A stretch of 64,000 bases of DNA from Lates calcarifer (GCF_001640805.2 NC_066844.1:2801231-2865230), one strand, 5' to 3'. Shown: positions 48,776-62,040, numbered from the stretch's first letter. Notes: generated by a model not told the origin, from the letters alone. Numbers and translations are program-made.

Positions 48776-49110
48776 CCCATTCACCCACAGGAGTATTAGT
48801 GAGGTGAAACACTGATGTTGGGTGATGAGGCCTGACTCGCAGTCTGTGTTCCAGTTCATCCCAGAGGTGTTGGATTGGGTCGAGGTCAGGGCTCAGTCAA
48901 GTTCTTCCACACTAAACTGGGAAAACTATTTCTTTATGGGGATGGGGACATTGTCGAGGGCTCTCCCCAAACTTTTGCCACAAAGATGGAAGTGAACTAT
49001 TATATGAACTATCAAGAAATATAATTAAGATCTCCTTTCATTGGCAAGCATAAAAAACACACACAAATATATGGACGGGGCATCTCTATACCTTTGACCT
49101 TATAGTGTGT
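48776..49110 (-). mobile_element. Tc1/mariner-like element remnant (second family)
   Basis: GGTGAAACACTGATGTTGGG, CTCGCAGTCTGTGTTCCAGT, CATCCCAGAGGTGTTGGATT and AAGTTCTTCCACACTAAACT are in the order of a fish Tc1-like transposase read antisense. The right end, ATACCTTTGACCTTATAGTG (49090-49109), resembles the family terminus (ATACTTTTGGCAATATAGTG type). It is heavily deleted and has no usable frame. The fragment at 7991 appears to come from the same family in the other orientation. Confidence 0.7.
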
Positions 49111-50990
49111 TTTGCATTGACTGCATGTGTGAAGAGGAGATGAGGGGAGGGGTCACGGTTATAGGGGTCTAAACCAGGTGCAGCTGTCCAGGCCTGTCAT
49201 CCTGCAAATACACACCACACACACACACACAACCTTAAACACTCACATACAGTAAATTCACACCTCGTCACCAGCGTGGCTCATCTGCATTGTTTCATGA
49301 AGATTACTCATACTGACGCATTTACATGAATAACATCTTTTCCACCTGGAAGAGGACAAATGCAGCTTAAGAAATCTGCCACCAGTTCTGCCTCTCAGAC
49401 TCATCTCTCTGTGTGTGTGTGTGTGTGTGTGGCTATATTTATATGGACTGTGATGCTCTAACACTGACCCAGTTAAGACAACACTCTGTAATGAAAACAG
49501 CCTTTTCTGATTAAAATTTTAACAGATGGAATAAGGTCTATGCTACATATTGTTGTGGTTCTGTTAAAACCTTTCAGTTCTGAATTGCTCCTTGGTTTTT
49601 GCGTGAAATTACTTGTCACTGCTTGTAAAGTCAATGTACCACAATACACAAAGTGAAAAATTGTTTACCCTCGCTAACCCAAAAAATATTTTCTTATTTT
49701 GATATTCCTGGTTAATAAATTAGGACCGTGAAAAACTAAACCTCAAGTTTCAGTCTTGTTTCAGTCGTAGTTTAGTAGTGTGACATTTTTCACACGCTGC
49801 TGCTACTGCTGCTGCTGCTGCTGCTCGGAGGTCGAATGAAAGGTTTTCTTGAAATGAGATACACATTTTTAAAATAAGGTACCTATTCTGACAAAATGAT
49901 TGATGGCATATAATTAAATATTATGACCTTTTTTTTAAGGACATCGGGTCACTTGCAGCTGTGCTAAGCAACTTCTCATTATGGCAACTCCAGAGTGAAA
50001 ATGATTTAGTGAAATGTCAGTAAACGGCACACAGCACACTGAAGTTTAGAAACCCACTCAATCCATCCAACCAAGAGATGACAGAGGAACAAAACCACCA
50101 AGACAAAAGTTGTCCTGCTTTCCATGGGTGAAGCGCTCCCTCCTGCTGTTGTGTGACAGATAAGATTCAACACATTTCTGAGTGGCGATTCAACAGCAGT
50201 GACCATTAATGTCATTTGATTTTGCCCAAATCAAGAGTCTCAATTAGTGTTGATGAAACTCTCCTCTCTATTTTTAAAATGGCAACTTTTTTGTTTTAAC
50301 TTATCATTATGAAGTAAAACTTGATTGCATAATGTAATGGCTGTAAATTAATGACACCACTGGCATTTAGATTGCTTCCCATTTAAACTCACTTTCACTA
50401 AGCATTCTGTCAGCCATTGGTACGACATGTGCGGGGAAAATGCGGGCATGATTTACGGCACAAAGGAAGTGCGTCTGCCATTGCACACAAGTATATACAG
50501 CTACAGCTGCAGCACAAATGTGAAGGGTGAATGTGAGAGAAGTTGAATGAAGCTGAACTTTCAAATATGGTATTGTACAACCAAAACAGGGGGAGGATAG
50601 TGCTTTTGTTTTCCCTGATAGCTACTGGTAGCTTTCCCCAGGAAAGAGGAAATGGCTGACAGTGGAACAACCAGAGTAACAGTGGAAGAAAAAGAGGAGG
50701 TAAAGAAAGCGAAGAGGAAAACCAACAGTCAGTTGGCATTATCTTATTAAATCAGTAAGAGCAAATGCACAGACAAGCACTGCAAAACAAGTGCCACTGT
50801 TCTCATACTTGACTGCATACTGACAACGCACCTGGTGGATTAAAACTAATATCCACTAGGGGCCAAATCATCTCTGGGAAACATTGGAAATTTTTCTGAG
50901 AACTTCCAATTTCAAACAATGATAACATTATGGTAGCACTCAAAGAGATTAAGATGTAAGTATGATCCAGACAAAGTGCTTTATGGATCA
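49111..50990. other. No recognisable gene
   Basis: Holds a CA run (49216-49231), a TG run (49411-49430) and a CTG run (49804-49826). No conserved reading frame recognised. Confidence 0.4.
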
Positions 50991-51039
50991 TGTAACTGTA
51001 CAGAAATCCCCAAAGCCATGAAGCCATGAAGTTGACCCC

Positions 51040-51150
51040 ATTTGACCTGGGCCAGAGACATTTATTGCATGTCATTCCTCATCTCTGTCTCCTCTCATTT
51101 CCTTTCATCTCTCTACTGTTAGCTCTAAAATAAAGGCATAGAATAGCAAC
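51040..51150 (+). mobile_element. SINE 3' portion
   Basis: TTTATTGCATGTCATTCCTC, then CTCTCTACTGTTAGCTCTAA and AATAAAGGCAT, match the tail of a widespread fish tRNA-derived SINE. The tRNA-like head upstream is too degraded to define. A related copy lies at 59640-59745. Confidence 0.65.
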
Positions 51151-51794
51151 AAATTAATAAATGTATTAAAAATGCACAGGACTGAATGCTCTATATCTCA
51201 TAGACATTCAGCAATTGGTGATAATGAGTTGTATCAAATAGATTTTAGTTAAACATTCAGTGCATCAGAGCCTGATGGCAGAAGATTTAAGTTCAGTCAA
51301 ATGACATAACAACATGTCCTTCAAAATATGGCAGCTTCCAATCACAACATCCTGTTGGCAAGTTCCTTCAGATCTAAAAATAAAGAGCACCAGGCCTGTG
51401 TGTAGTGGCATCAGCATCTGTCTGTTGACTGGTGTCATTGTTTCTGTTCAGTCTGGAAACAGACTCACCATAAGTCAGTCTGTTCTCCTGCGTCATCCTT
51501 TGCTCTCATTCACTGTGGCCAGGCCAAATGTGAAGTCACTGTTTCATCACCACTTGTGTTATTTTTGAATTCAAGTGGTTATTTTTGTGTCTCTCAGTTA
51601 GTATGAGAACTGTCAAACTTCCAAACAAAATAAAATACAAATGCTGACACTGAGGTGTCACATGCTGTTTATGTGTAACAGTGTTCTATAGCCTGAAAAT
51701 CAGACTGAGTAGACATTTTGTCTGTTTGTGTTACAGAAACAAAAAACTATTTTTCATTTTAATTGCTCCACTCCCTCTATATGCTGCTCATTTA

Positions 51795-51945
51795 CATTTT
51801 ATATATATATATTTTTTACATTTTGTATATATATTTTATTTTATTTTTTATATTTTATTTCTGTTGATCTTATATTCTGTCTTGGAGGGTAGCCACACAG
51901 TTTCATTGTACTCTGTATAATGACAGTAAAGCTGATTCTTCTTCT
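51795..51945 (+). mobile_element. AT-rich tract and possible LINE-type 3' tail
   Basis: An AT run (51795-51865) leads into TATTCTGTCTTGGAGGGTAG, CAGTTTCATTGTACTCTGTA and TAATGACAGTAAAGCTGATTC. This is the order of a common fish repeat tail. No coding part remains. Confidence 0.45.
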
Positions 51946-54535
51946 GTTAGAGAAGGGTCTTATTTTTGTTTTGCAGTAATGAGTGATGATACCATCTCAC
52001 CAATGTCTTTTTCAGTTCACACATAAGTTTGTTGCTTAAGTTAACATAACATTGGTCATACAATACATCAAATTCATGTCTGACGAAAGAAATAATCCCG
52101 CTAACAAAGGTCTGATTGGCTCAGTTGTTTTTTCAGCCAGTGAACACCTGACGTATGTGAATTACTACAGAAATCAGGAAATGTGAACGTGTTTACACCA
52201 TGACTGTTAATTTACATACTTGGCCAGTCACAGATATGTTGATACTGAACATATCAGTAAAACATTCACAGACAGGGTTGGACTGGCAGCTGTTTTTCTG
52301 CACACTGTAGAATCATCTCCTCTTGTTTAAAAAGATTAAATTCACATTCTATGCGAGCATCTAAAAATACACAGTCAAGGAGAAGAGGGGCCAAGAGATG
52401 AAAGCCAAAAAACCGAGGGAAGGGTATGGATAAAGAATAATTAATTGCTGAATGTGAGTGATGAAAGTGCGTACCTGTTAGGTCGGCCTGACCCTAGAAT
52501 AGCCCTGCAGTCGTTAAAATGTCATTCAGCCCTTCACATTACGCAGTGAGTGACAGCCTGATTTATATTGATTTAATTATGGATGAGGACAAAGTCAATG
52601 TAGCAGACTGAAACACACACACATTAACACAAATACAAAGTCGCACATAGACTTTCAGAGAGCTCTGTCGGAGCACTTTGTCTCCTCAGTAGCTATTTCT
52701 ACAGGATCTATTTAAAACACATGCTGAGGAGGAGCTGAGGACGACAGGGCCTGCAGAGGACTGCAGAGAAAAACACACATGATCCATTAACATGTACTCG
52801 TTATTATTTGTTCTAAAATAGAAAAGAAACAATAAATAACAATGCAGCTTGATAATAAGCATCAGCAGAACTAATGCAGAGAGAGAGAGAGAGAAGGGAA
52901 TTGAATGAGAGTGCAGTGACCAGGATGCAATAAAATCCCATGTGAAGTACAGCATGTTTGACATTTATATTACCTTAATTTAATTATAAATATATTTGTA
53001 ATCGTTTTTATCAGGTCGTCCTCAAAGAAGAGATGTCAGATCCCGCTCATATTGGTTATTTTAAGTGTCTCACAGATGGGATTTAATGCAATTTTATTAA
53101 CACTTAACCACGTATGCACAGATCACAGACCTGACTGATGTGACCATGCAGTTCAAATCCAATCAAGAGAACCAGAAACTGTTCATTTCCAAGAACACCA
53201 GGGAAGAACAATCATCATCTACCTGTTAAATAACACAAATATAGAGATGATTCATGTGGAGAGAGATTTAATTGTAACTGATGTTGTGCACTTTTCTCAC
53301 ACCAGAGAGATATTACAAAGATTCAAAGCTTATACCCTAAGAATCGTAGCACCTGATTAGCAAATCTGCAGACATTGAATTTGTTTCAACTTTTCCACTG
53401 GAGAAATACAGACTAATGCCGAGAGACACATTTATGAATTTGAGTTTAACGTCATAAATGTTGTGCGGAGAGGAGGAGAACAACTGCAGGGTTAAACTGT
53501 AAACGTTAACTTATTCAGCATATTTACTGTTTAGCCTTTTGCAGAACTATAGCTAATAATCTGTGCCAGCAGCTGGAGCACCAGTGTACATTAGTCACAT
53601 TCTATGGTGCTGCTCCTACCCTTTTAACATACACATACCATAAACTGGATAGAGAGAAAATGGGCTTCATTTTTGATTACATTTGATATTGGGTAGCTAC
53701 TTGATTCAGCCAAGTGGCTAGGTGTGAATGTGGTGTCTCCTTGTGTTTCTTTGTGTGTTCCTTTTTTTCTGGCTCTGGTTTTCCATGATTAATTACTACT
53801 AAACATCACAGCAGCAATGTAAATGAATCCCTACATGACTAAGACAGTGTGGTGCCACTGAAGTTTCCTACACCAGAATAAGTTCAGGTTTCTGCAGTAG
53901 AACTTGCTGTGTCTGTTTGCTTTCTGTGACAGAAGCCCATTATGGAGAGGGGAGTTACAGCAATCTAGGCTGTGACCCACTGCTGGCTATTTGGAGACAT
54001 GTGAATTAGAACAGGCAGAAATGATAGCTATCTGTCATGAGGCTAGACTGCTATCATCTCCAGAAAGAAAGTTGATAAGAGGAGATGAAGAAGAAGACGA
54101 CAAGAAAGGACAAAGGGAAATGGCATGTATCAGTTAAAAGCAAGGAGAAGAAGAAGGGAGAATAGGAAAACTGAGAAGGGAAGTTGAGAGCAGTTTATAC
54201 TGAAGATACCAGAGGATGTCACTTACATTTGGAGAGAGAATAAAATCTCTGTATAAAATAAAAGCTCTTCAAGAGAGCCAATGATCGCCTGTTAGTATTT
54301 CTGTATGTATGTATGTGATGACAATGTGATCTGAAAACGTCATGCTATCATGGTGAATGAATGAGTCAACCAAGCGTGGGACCTACTGAGAGTAACACTG
54401 GTTTCTTGTTCATGATCATATTAACAATGTATTCGATTGATAATGTGAAAATAATGTGACAATGTTCAAAGATGAACATACTGTATTTACATAATGTAGT
54501 TCACTTTCACCGCTCTCAGCGTTGTTTATAAAGCT
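51946..54535. other. No recognisable gene
   Basis: Includes a purine-rich stretch (about 54060-54190), otherwise nothing identified. Confidence 0.4.
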
Positions 54536-54539
54536 TTTA

Positions 54540-54700
54540 AAACCCACTGTGCTTAAACAACTAAAGAGCCAGACATGTCCCTCAGGAGTTGGTGGAGACC
54601 AAAGACAGAGCTAAAAGAAAGTGACTATCAGACTTAGATTTATCAGGTGGACACAAATGCAATTATAAAAAAGACTGACAGTGTTGCCCCATTAAAGCTG
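54540..54700 (+). repeat. Dispersed repeat, 'ACCAGAGCTAAAAGGAGAG' family
   Basis: Contains AAAGAGCCAGACATGTCCCT, CAGGAGTTGGTGGAGACCAA and GACAGAGCTAAAAGAAAGTG. Relatives are at 17150 and 36980. Confidence 0.5.
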
Positions 54701-54779
54701 TATATGTAAATCAGCCATATCAACATAAAAGGTGATCCTATGCCAATGTTGTATTCATATCAGTTACTGCAGGTTTAAC

Positions 54780-54870
54780 AAAGTTGTTTTGTGTCTAAAC
54801 CTGACCAAACCTTAAACGAAGTAGCAGCAGATCAGAAAGTAGTACAATCAATCATTTTTGTTTCAGTGAC
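54780..54870 (+). repeat. Weak copy of the 13656-14000 repeat
   Basis: GTGTCTAAACCTGACCAAAC and the following GCAGATCAGAAA resemble the 3' part of the repeat at 13900-13940. Confidence 0.3.
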
Positions 54871-55789
54871 TTGTAATGGTTTTGGAATAGGGAGGAGCGA
54901 TGTATCTGTCATTTAGTTTGGAGGATTCGTTGAGCTAGACTGTATTAGAGCGGTGTGTGTTAACATGAGTGTGTGAGTAAAAGTCAGCGGCTCGTCTGTG
55001 AGGAGCAGCAGCATGATAATGTGTCCCAACAATGTCAGAGCCAAACAGTCAGAGGTGTGCACAGAAATAGACCAACACACAGCAAATGATAACGGTCACT
55101 GTGGCGATACATTTTAGAGAACACACACATACACACACACACAGGCAAATACAAACACAGATGAACTGAGCACACATATAGAGTACCTTCATACATCACA
55201 CAGACACACACATACACACAGAGCTCTGGGCTGGTCCAAGGAGATGTCTCCTGTAATAACAAACTCCTTGTTATCCAGACTAATTAATATATCAGGAGTG
55301 TCAGAGCTGGTGGAGCGACTCCTCACAGCAGTCAATGTTTCTTATTGGCCAGGAAGACGACACAATGAAAACTAATGGACACCAACAGCGTGTCTCCATG
55401 GAGAAACGACTCTTCCAACACATCCATTCATTACTGAGCTGAAACCAGGCACACATGTTGTAGTAGAGAGGATATTAATCATGAATCACTCCTTTCAAAA
55501 CACCAAGTGGTCTTTTTATATGTGCTGAATATTTTAGTATGTGTGTAATACTACAAAGTGCAAGTGTGTCCTGCACTCTTTTGGCTTGAATGGTACACAA
55601 CAGCAAAAACCTGAAATATCGATACACTTAAAGGTCTGCAATAACAGTGTATACCAAGGTAAAATAACACCCAAACATCCTGGCACTACCAGACTGAAGA
55701 CTTCAGTCCCTAAAGCCACAGTGTTACGGTGTCTAAAAACATACCTTTGGCAGGTATCTGCTTTTCATTGGACGACAGCAATAAATCAA

Positions 55790-56130
55790 AGACACACGAC
55801 AGCAGCAATATTTTTCCAGGTATGAAGTTATCTAATATAAAAACTGAGGCATCATTTATCTCACAGCTTGTTAGATAAAGGGCGCAAACAAAGAGGGAGG
55901 GCACTGATCCACAAGACGTAATTGTCCATCTCTGACATGAGCTCCTCATTAAAACTGAGAGATGGTGACCAATAAGCACCACAGAAGAAGAGCCTGCACA
56001 TGACTGTGGTAGCCACACATGATGAATATATTAAAGCCATATTTGACAGCAGCAATATTTTTCTGTGCAGTGAAGCTTGTTGCAGAATGAGGGGATCATT
56101 TGTTACACAGCTTGTTAGACCAAGAGCAGT
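55790..56130 (+). repeat. Diverged internal duplication
   Basis: GACAGCAGCAATATTTTTC occurs at 55798 and 56046. In each case it is followed by a diverged ATCATTTATCTCACAGCTTG / ATCATTTGTTACACAGCTTG segment and TTAGA. The unit is about 80 bases and the copies are 250 bases apart. Confidence 0.6.
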
Positions 56131-57730
56131 TGTTTCTATCTGGCATGCATGTAATCTGCATATATCTTGTATTATTATTGTATACTGTAAACTAGAAGCC
56201 ATTACCAACATCCTCCCATGGGAATTTGTCCTGCCTCTACTCTGCATTAGGCCAACACAATCTCATTACAATTCAAGAGAAATGGTGAGGACACAACCGT
56301 GTGAAGATGATGAGTTAACCATTTTTCCTGCTTTTTACTAATTTCTGCCAGTTTTCCAGAGAATATGCAATACTAAGATGTTTTAAATAGATGTAATAAC
56401 ACTGAAATATTGTTGATGCTTTCTGGCCAATTAAAAGCAAGTGCTTCTGTCCAGGAAATGGATCAAATCTATATATTCCACACTGTGTAAAGAAAGTTGA
56501 GCTGAGGATGGCATTATCTGCTCCATCACAATATTAGCTCCATTACCTAATGGGTTTGGATATGACTGCACTGCTGCACTTACAGTAAGTCTGCTACAAC
56601 ACTATGTGTCATCAAATATCCTCCACCATTACTGACCTGCTTACTGGGTTGATTATTGCAATGGGAGGAAGGAAGAAACAAGAGAGAAAAGAGGAGGGGG
56701 GAAAGCAGAAAAGTGATAAATGGTGGCAGTACTGTTTTTAATATCACTTTATTATTCTCTATTATGAGAATGCAGTCTCATTTTCCTTGTGAAACAGAAA
56801 CAGCGTGATGACAAAAGAGAGAAAATGGGAGAGAAATGTTCCACCACAAGCAAATGTGTGTCAGTGTGTCTGTGCTGGTCAGTCACAGTCCATTCACCAG
56901 ACAGAAAACAATGTTGGACAAGTGCAGTTTCGAAAAACCCAACTCATCACACCTTTCAGAAGTGGGACAACAGGCAGCTGAGTTCAACTGTTTCAGTAAC
57001 AAGCAACAATCCAACGATCACACCCACACTAACACAGTGAGGCCAGGTGTACAGAGGTTACAAGCAAGCAGGGTTTGAACTTTTTTCTATACACAATTAG
57101 TCCTAATAGTAGAGACAAGTGCAACACAATTAATGTCTGAGTAGAGACTTACTGTCAGCATTCACCATTACCCCTATTTTAAAAAAAACGCGCCTCTCAG
57201 CCCTCTTTGTAATGGCTGACCGCTGAGTGTCAAAACAGCCATTAACATTTTTGCCTGCGACAATACACACCACACTAGCTCATTTTGAGCATGCCCTCAC
57301 CTTTAGCATCAAAACCACAACAAATGGACAACACAATAAAAAGGCAAAACAGTAAAAATTCAATAAAATAGCCCACATCTAAGAACAGTATAATTAAAAA
57401 CAACATCAATTTTTAAAGAAAAAACCCAGAGAAGATGCTGCAACTGTACCACAGAAACAGCACAATGGTTAGGGTTAGACAATTAAAACTGTGAGAGTGG
57501 GGAAGCTCATCAAAAGACAAAAATGTACCTGTACACTGTTATTGTATTGTATCAATCCAAGATCTTATCTTATTGTTTATAGACATGAATGACAATTTTT
57601 AAAGACATTAGATGAAGCAGCATTTTCACCTCAATAAAATAGGATACAAAAAGAACTGTGGGTGATTCAACAGTATGAGGGTATTTTTGTGTTTCAGTGC
57701 AGATAATTGGTACCCTGCACCTATAAAGAC
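56131..57730. other. No recognisable gene
   Basis: Nothing identified beyond a purine-rich patch at 56660-56715. Confidence 0.4.

Positions 57731-57736
<6 letters not shown>

Positions 57737-57764
<28 letters not shown>
57737..57764. repeat. (TG)n microsatellite
   Basis: Fourteen TG units. Confidence 0.95.
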
Positions 57765-57765
<1 letters not shown>

Positions 57766-58694
57766 CTCTTGGGGATTGTCAAATTATTTTTAAAAAAGCC
57801 ATGAGGGACTGCTGCTATGAAACAGGAGCCAGAAATCTGGTCTGTAACATCTTGGAGCTTATTTTATGCCCAGTGTGGCAACCATGGTGTGGAGCTTCAT
57901 TTTGTCCACTCATGACCACCGGCCCCAAAACTCAAACTCTTCAGTCACAGACCAGAGGCCACACAAATCACATAATCTCACAGTTACATCATTGCAAAAG
58001 GTAGAAGAGGGTAGAAGCTAAGCTAGTAGAAGCTAATGCAGCTACTGATATGAAAATCAAGACAAAAGACTAAGGTAACCTCAAAAAACAGGAATGAGCA
58101 TGCTCCATATTTGCAGTGTATGTGACAAAAGGACTGCTGAGATCATATAAATCATGACTGAGGAGAGAAATGGAGGGCGGGAGAAAGGGGTTAGAAAAGT
58201 TAAAGATGGGGGAAATGTTGGGAAGAGTGCTGGTGATATAACACTTACGACAGAGAAAGTTTTGCAACGGCATTATAAATCTATCAGGCACATCATGGAG
58301 GTCCACTGGAGAGCAGCCTGTGCAGAAATAATGGCTAATGTATAAGATAAAGAAAAGACAGTCACACAGACAGCCCAGAGAGGCAGAGCAATCAGTTTAT
58401 TGTTACAAGCTGATAAGGACAAATGTTCCCTATAATAGGAAAATGATGGAGGGAGAAGAGAAAAAGTGAGAGAGTGAAAAATGGGAAATTAATGAAATAG
58501 TAGAAAGTTATTAGTATGCCATGCATATAACAGAAGAATTAAGTAACAGTCTCACGAATCACTGTCTGTATTGTCTGCTCAATCACATCAGTGTTTAGAT
58601 TATACTGGAGACGACAATGGCGAGATGGTAAACTGCTATAATCCGCTTTACTTAGCCTATAGCAGGAAATAAGGACAAGCTGGTGGGTTTTAGA

Positions 58695-58900
58695 TCCACA
58701 CACACACACACGTGCATGCACACACACACTTCAAAGAGGAGTTGTGCGTAGATGCGTTGGTGTATTGTCGAGATAGAGGATTGAAGATGACTGATCCTAT
58801 TAGGTTTTTCTGTTGACACACACACGTGTGAACACACACCTGAAAGGGATTCACACATTCACACACACACATGCATACACACAAATAAGCTGCACATTAA

Positions 58901-58940
<40 letters not shown>

Positions 58941-58958
58941 ACACACACACACACACAC
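58695..58958. repeat. CA/CT microsatellite cluster
   Basis: Several CA runs (58695-58710, 58818-58838, 58857-58871), then a CT run (58903-58940) abutting another CA run (58940-58958). Confidence 0.9.
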
Positions 58959-59639
58959 GTCGCTGTGTGACTCAGCTGTGTCATATTCACAGCTGAGAGG
59001 GAACAGAGCGAGGAGTGCAGAACTAAAGAACGCCTGTCAGGTTTATTTCTGTCTCCGGCTGGCTCTTGCCTTGGCGACGGTGCCGCAGTGAACGGAGCTT
59101 CATGCTCAGATCTGCGGCTGTCCCACTTCTCCATCCCCTCTCTCTGCTCTCTTTGGCAAAAATAAAAACAAAAATCTAAAAACACCCGCAAGTGCTGCAG
59201 TATTCATAACTTCTTCCACCAAATCTCAGCAAAAATAGTGCAAACAGTAAAAAGCATCATTTAATTGTCCTGCTTGTACTTCTGTCACTGACACTGCTTA
59301 TCTTTGTAGGTGGGATTGAAGATAGAGAGATTTGATGAGACAGGTATGGTTACTGTTCATAGCTCTGTTGTTGTTAATTAAATCAGCAACATGTGAAGTG
59401 CTAGTAAGGCAGCAACAAACACACATGAAGGACCATACCTACATATAGTTTGACCCATTACTCACAAATCCTGCACAGCCACTGTCGAACATTTCAACAA
59501 CAACACGACAGTCTTTAGTCTTTAGAATTAGTTCATTTCTCGCAATTCAAAATCAAACTGCAGAGATTCTTTATAGTAGTTAAAAGGTATCCAGTGAAGT
59601 TTTTGGGTCCACACTTGTAACCTGAATGCCTCAGTGGCT

Positions 59640-59745
59640 GATACCTCAGTCAACAGTAGAGAGATAACAGGGGATGAGGGGAGAGAGATTGGAAACGACA
59701 TACAACAAAGGCCCCTGGCCAGAGGAGAACTGGGAACACTGTAGG
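59640..59745 (-). mobile_element. SINE 3' portion
   Basis: The minus strand reads GGCCTTTGTTGTATGTCGTT, then CCAATCTCTCTCCCCTCATC and TTATCTCTCTACTGTTGACT. This is the same tail order as at 51040-51150. Confidence 0.6.
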
Positions 59746-59804
59746 TCATAGTTGACATAATTATCATTAGTTATATATTATTATTATTTTGCATGTTTCT
59801 TTAT

Positions 59805-59925
59805 CATGACAGGTATGGAGATAGAGAGAAGTGGGGCCTGGCCAGATTCAAACCTTGGTGTCTGTGATAAGCACTCAGCCTTAACACGTCATACGTGTTT
59901 AACCAGGTGAGCTACTGGTATGTGT
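59805..59925 (-). mobile_element. SINE head with Pol III A and B boxes
   Basis: The minus strand carries TAGCTCACCTGGTTAAACAC (A-box type) and CCAAGGTTTGAATCTGG (B-box type) about 40 bases apart, then CTCTCTATCTCCATACC. The arms do not form a clean cloverleaf, so this is a tRNA-derived SINE head and not a tRNA gene. It sits directly upstream, in the same orientation, of the SINE tail at 59640. Confidence 0.6.
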
Positions 59926-59929
59926 CCCT

Positions 59930-60905
59930 CTTGTACTATATTGTATTATGACCCTCATGTTGCCTTTCTCCTATGCAGTTTGGAAGTAGGTGGAGTAGTG
60001 TTTGACTCCACAGGGTACCTTTACTGTATATAGAATATACAGTGTATGCCACCCATCCAATATAGAAGAAATGGCTGTCTAGCTATGAAAACAATTTCCT
60101 CACAAACATTATAAATGTTTTTTATATCAAAAACAATAAGATAACTTCTCAGTGGCTGTACCTAAGCAGCTGCCACTGGAACAAATAGGGCACCATATTT
60201 GAATAGTTCATCCATTGTTTAATACAGTCGTTATTTTAAACCAGAAGACAATGACTTTAGATAGCATGAATTAATTTGTCTCCTATTCTGGATGCCAGAG
60301 TGTCCTTGAATGCAGCAGTACAGTGAGTGAAGAGACCTCCTGTAAAAACCGACCCTATAGTTCTGTGCAGGCAGGTGTTTACGACCCATAGTCGAATTTA
60401 ATTGTTAGACTGACCTCTATGGGTGTAGTTACTATGACGAGAGCAAAACAGGAAGTCATGTGATGTAATAAGACCGACAAAGTCCACATTAGGAGGAAGG
60501 TTGGAGTGGACAGATGAACGGATGGATTAACCAGAACAGAAGACCACACAGGAGACCAATGTTCATTTCCCATATGAAACTCATAATCTCACTCAATTCC
60601 ACAACCTTAACAGGGTGGTATTATTGTCATTGTAACCATGATGGGTCATGTGACAGTCAGTGTGTGCTTGTTGTGTTTTTTGTTTCACACTGAAACTGTT
60701 CTCTGTGTAACAGCTTCCTCTGCTGATCCAGACTGAAGAGGATCCAGAGCCAGGGGCAGTTGCTCTTTTCACCAGAGATGGATCAGAACACACTGTTCAT
60801 CGCCATGGCTGCACAATGATGTCATCGTCATCACGGGCTGCCAGAGAAACGTTCTCCTCTCACGCTGACACCAATCTGTCTTCACACAGTGAGACTTGGA
60901 CGGCA
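59930..60905. other. No recognisable gene
   Basis: Nothing identified. Confidence 0.4.
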
Positions 60906-60909
60906 TATC

Positions 60910-60910
60910 T

Positions 60911-60955
<45 letters not shown>
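60910..60955. repeat. (TG)n microsatellite
   Basis: About 22 TG units. Confidence 0.95.
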
Positions 60956-60956
<1 letters not shown>

Positions 60957-60999
60957 CCTGTTCGGTCTGTATGTATACAGTATGTGTTTGTATTTCTAC

Positions 61000-61150
61000 A
61001 TTTGTTCAGAATTTCTATAATTTTGTGAGGACCAATTACAGTTTAAGACTGACATTTTTGGAAAGTGGCTTCTTCAAATGGCTGTTTTTAATGTCAGATT
61101 AGAATCAGGACTGGACCTGGACCTGGACCTGGTTAAAACCAAAATATTAT
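61000..61150 (-). repeat. Telomere-like dispersed repeat, reversed, 3' half
   Basis: TTTGTGAGGACCAATTACAG, GACATTTTTGGAAAG and a CTGGAC hexamer run (61111-61131) are the reverse complement of the 3' half of the unit at 11515-11775. Confidence 0.5.
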
Positions 61151-61239
61151 GACCTCTCACAGATGAAGAGAATAGCATCGATTATCTCATGACCAGTGTG
61201 CTGGTATGTTATAGAAATGGGCAGGTGTAAAGACTTGAG

Positions 61240-61450
61240 TTACTTTGACAAGGACTAAAGGTTGGAGCATTTCCGGGGAATGTGCTGGAACACGTCCGAT
61301 CTGTGGAGGCTCCACCTTGCAACATACAGGACTCTAATGACCTGCTGCTAATGTCTTGGTGCCTGATACCACAGGGCACCTTCAGAGGTCTTGTAGAGTC
61401 CATACCTCAGTGGGTTGTAGCGGTCTTGGCAGCACACAGAGGACCAACAC
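61240..61450 (+). pseudogene. Tc1/mariner-like transposase fragment
   Basis: GGGGAATGTGCTGGAACACG, TCCGATCTGTGGAGGCTCCA, CTTGGTGCCTGATACCACAG and GAGGTCTTGTAGAGTCCATA align in order with the 3' end of the same Tc1-like transposase as at 23010-23435. Frame broken, no termini seen. Confidence 0.7.
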
Positions 61451-62040
61451 CATAAGAGGCATGAGTTTATGAGATAATGTTTTGGCTCGCAGTGTATATA
61501 AAAGGTTATTCAGTGACTTGCAGAAGATCCTTTTTTTTTTTTTTTAAGAGAAATGAGAACTGGAGAAGAATAAGTTTTAGGACAAGATGTGAGGAGATTT
61601 ATAATGTTTTTTTTAATCAGCAGACATTGGTGGTTTTAAATGTTTTAGTTGAGGGTTTGAGTTGTTCAGGGAAATGAGGAGAGCCATTACAGAAAAAATG
61701 GCTGAGCAGGCTGAAGGCAGGGCTCGCTGGGTGACTGATGGTGCTAACAAAGACAATCCAAAAAGACGAGTCAAAGCTGGAAGTAGCAACAAGAAGAACA
61801 GCAAAAGAACTGAATCTGAGGCATGGGAAACAAGGAGAAAAAATGCATGAAAAAACTAGCAAGAGCAAAAAGGACTGAGAGCTTAGCTGTAGTGTTCTAC
61901 CACTGGATTAGACTGAACGATCTGGTGAAGAGTTGAAGGAAGAACCAGGTTTAAATACAGCAGCAGGCCTGTAGCATTGATGAGGTGATGAGTGGCAGGT
62001 GTGTAGCTGAAGTGGCAGGAGCAGGAATCAGGTAGCCACG
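61451..62040 (+). other. Unclassified segment inside the split repeat
   Basis: Has a poly-T run (61531-61546) and a 62-codon frame (61662-61850) rich in Lys, Arg and Glu with no recognised domain. The end (GTGGCAGGAGCAGGAATCAG) has the look of a fish retroelement end, but I cannot name it. Confidence 0.25.

Noticed and set aside
50845..50866. CTCF-like motif CCACTAGGGGCCA
   Set aside because: A key G is replaced by C in the core; too weak compared with the 40198 and 46455 sites.
55861..56341. Overlapping 113- and 128-codon frames on opposite strands
   Set aside because: No known domain on either strand, and the region contains a diverged internal duplication; likely non-coding repeat DNA.
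59850..59925. Minus-strand tRNA gene
   Set aside because: A and B boxes are present but no acceptor or anticodon stem pairs properly; better explained as a SINE head.
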